NCBI GenBank assembly: GCA_048498995.1
Contig: JBEHWX010000067.1
Location: 1-32,591 of the forward strand
Direction: 5' to 3'
From: JBEHWX01 sp048498995
Lineage (GTDB): Bacteria > Bacteroidota > Ignavibacteria > OLB7
Length of the DNA stretch: 32,591 bases
The translations under genes and the position numbers were made by a program. The notes beneath the pieces are model-generated. The model saw only the letters and a list, made by a program, of their open reading frames with translations, was not told the origin of the DNA and made no database searches. This document shows positions 30,928 through 32,591 of this stretch, piece after piece; the first letter of the stretch is position 1, and every line of letters starts with the position of its first letter.

Positions 30928-31030
30928 CCACCCCTCCGGATCGCGTCCCCACCCGGCTCAGCCACTGATTTCAGCATTCCGCATTCGCTTCACCGCTTCA
31001 CCCCTTCCCGCCACTCCGGCGCCAATCCCA

Positions 31031-31326
31031 TCCGGACCCGGCACTGATTTCATCATTCATCATTCTTCATTCTCAATTCTCTTCAGCGGTTTCCGGTCGC
31101 CCCGACTGCACGATCTCCCGTAATGGCGCTCCGGCCCAAATCCCATCCGGACCCGGCACTGATTTCATCATTCTTCATTCTTCATTCTCAATTCTCTTCA
31201 GCGGTTTCCGGTCGCCCCGACTGCACGATCTCCCGTAATGGCGCTCCGGCCCAAATCCCATCCGGACCCGGCACTGATTTCATCATTCATCATTCTTCAT
31301 TCTCAATTCTCTTCAGCGGTTTCCGG
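31031..31326. repeat. 115-bp tandem repeat, two full copies and a partial
   Basis: Copies start at 31031, 31146 and 31261, each beginning TCCGGACCCGGCACTGATTT. They contain an AT-rich core CATCATTC...CAATTCTCTTCAGCGG and a GC-rich half with TGCACGATCTCCCGTAATGG. Short variations in the ATTCATC/ATTCTTC core distinguish the copies. Degenerate forms lie at about 30870-30990. No genes are seen between 30860 and 32148. The last 800 bases of that stretch are GC-rich with irregular codon structure. Confidence 0.9.
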
Positions 31327-32030
31327 TCGACGCGGATGTCCACGCGCTCCGTGGAGAGTGTCGGTGACTGGTCTCGGGAATCATGTCCGCTCTCCATGCA
31401 CGCGCGGCTCGAAGTATCCGCGCGTGCGGCGTCGCACGCGACTTCTCCGCGTCGACCGTGATCCCACCGTGCGTCGCGTCGCGAGCCCCACACCCAACAA
31501 GGAGCGCGCGTCACGCTGCACATCTACGATTCTTCGCGTCGGCGTCGCCGTCCCACGACGAGCTTCGCGCCGGTCTCGATTCGACCGGCCCGTCTCGTCG
31601 CGGTCGTCCCACGGCGCGCCGCGCGCTCGGGCATCCATCACTCTCCGGAAGGGGGAACGCACCGACGCCCCGGACAGATCGCGACCACGCGCGCCGGCGC
31701 ATGACCGGCGCCGAGAGACCGAGGTCCGACGTCATGGCGATCCGACGCGGGAGTTACCACCGCGCGGGGATCGCTCCGTTGCCGGAGGCGCTCAGCAGAG
31801 AGACATCCATCCCATCGCAAACCTTACCGGCAACGCGGCCGGCTCCGGATAACGTACAATCAGATATGCGGCCATGGCCGCGAGGATGTGATGCCTCGCG
31901 CGGCACCACCATGTTCACGGGAGCGAGGCGGATGTGAAGAGAGAGACGGAGTGATCGGGGGCGGACCGGGAGCGGAGGCTGAGAGCGCGATCGTGGCGAG
32001 AAGAGCGGCGCGGCCGGAAGCGGGGAGGAC

Positions 32031-32097
32031 AAAAAAATAACCGGCGGGAGCGGGAGGATTTCTCTACCTGGAGTTTTCCTTCTCCCGCCGCCGCCGG
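32031..32097 (-). terminator. Minus-strand terminator of the partial gene
   Basis: CCGGCGG...CGGGAGAAGGA and TCCTCCCG..CCCGCCGG pair on the minus strand and are followed by TTATTTTTTTG. A second GC hairpin CCCCCGG/CCGGGGG lies nearer the gene at 32112-32135. Together they end transcription of the gene at 32149. Confidence 0.75.
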
Positions 32098-32148
32098 ATG
32101 GAAACGAGGCACCCCCGGTCGCCGAAGGCCGGGGGGCTCGTTCGTCGT

Positions 32149-32591
32149 CTATCGGTTGACCTTGGACTTGAGACTGACCGAGGCCTTGACCGTATCGCTC
32201 TTCAGGTGCGGAAGCCGACGCGGCAGCTGTCGGACCGGATCGACGGTCTCCGACGGCGTGGCCGAGGTCGTGCTCTCGAGCTCCCGGGCCCGCGCCGGGG
32301 AGGCTTCGTTCGCGGAGCCACGTTCCGTCTGGCGACGGGCCGGGGCCTCCTTCAACGTTGTCGAATGGATGCCGGACTCGCGCTGACGCGTGGCCGGAGC
32401 TTCCTGAGTCGAAGCGCCGTTCTCCGGAGCGGTCATCTCCCGCGTCTCCGACTGCGCCGCGGCGGCGGCCGGAGCATCCGACGGAGCGGACGCGGCGGGG
32501 AGGGCTGGCTGGTCGACGCGCGGGGCCACCACCGCCGGCGGCGCGCCGCCCGGCTGGCCGGTCACGGCCTGGTCGCCACCGTGCATCAGGG
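32149..32591 (-). CDS. Pro/Ala-rich low-complexity protein, N-terminus beyond the window
   Basis: The visible 145+ residues are rich in Ala, Pro, Ser, Thr, Glu and Arg (APAAAAAQSETREMTAPENG, TRQRESGIHSTTLKEAPARR) and end with a basic tail HLKSDTVKASVSLKSKVNR. The first Met seen is five bases from the window edge, so the true start probably lies outside. There is no recognisable domain. It looks like a disordered linker or surface/secreted region. Two terminator-like hairpins follow the stop codon. Confidence 0.6.
   Translation of the reverse strand, partial: LMHGGDQAVTGQPGGAPPAVVAPRVDQPALPAASAPSDAPAAAAAQSETREMTAPENGASTQEAPATRQRESGIHSTTLKEAPARRQTERGSANEASPARARELESTTSATPSETVDPVRQLPRRLPHLKSDTVKASVSLKSKVNR

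Noticed and set aside
31383..31937. Arg-rich protein of 184 residues
   Set aside because: Overlapping frames on both strands look equally likely, there is no ribosome binding site or domain, and the composition is that of GC-rich non-coding DNA.

Overview
The window is a high-GC bacterial chromosome segment. Secreted proteins carry C-terminal 'PNP...' sorting/FlgD-Ig-like modules and FG-GAP repeats. There are many lipoproteins and many GC-rich hairpin repeats. This suggests a member of the FCB or Eisenbacteria-like groups, but the taxon is an inference and was not tested.

Layout. Positions 1-1500 hold tandem repeats, a perfect palindrome, a BlaR1-tail-like lipoprotein and a 40-residue membrane microprotein. 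Positions 1.5-6.3 kb encode a PNGase F-like glycoamidase interrupted by one in-frame TAG, a class D beta-lactamase and a YfbK-like vWA lipoprotein. Positions 6.4-13.3 kb hold a FMN-oxidase/GNAT pair divergent from a MocR regulator, a DUF2156 protein, a DUF1622 membrane protein, a YjbR protein and two lipoproteins, followed by a 61-bp tandem/REP cluster. Positions 13.7-16.3 kb are a minus-strand cassette of two unknown proteins and a short ThiF/E1-like enzyme. Positions 17.0-21.3 kb are the highlight. A Ro60 (TROVE) gene sits among at least seven Y RNA-like genes and one linear tRNA, all on the minus strand, with a 66-residue protein ending in glycine upstream. Positions 21.8-29.3 kb hold an FG-GAP protein, a coupled serine hydrolase/LytS kinase/LytTR regulator operon and an ABC exporter. 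Positions 29.5-30.9 kb encode two RebB (R-body)-like small proteins and a small unknown protein. The rest is 115-bp tandem repeats, apparently non-coding DNA and the 3' end of a Pro/Ala-rich protein.

The Ro60 region reads as one system. Each RNA has the same two-part outer stem, with compensating base changes between copies. The core motifs are CGYGCCCCGACG on the 5' side and ATCGACTTGCGCGG on the 3' side. Inside the stem are tRNA-like modules in circularly permuted order: T-arm, then an acceptor stem closed by a loop, then D-arm. One RNA is opened at the anticodon. Two are opened at the D-loop and keep a complete anticodon arm with His-type anticodons. Two replace the D-arm with a tetraloop hairpin, and two have a different, mutually similar module. 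Purine-rich linkers separate the upstream RNAs. Bacterial Y RNAs are known tRNA mimics that bind Ro60. What looks new here is a diversified array in one locus and its possible link to a ubiquitin-like/E1-like pair.
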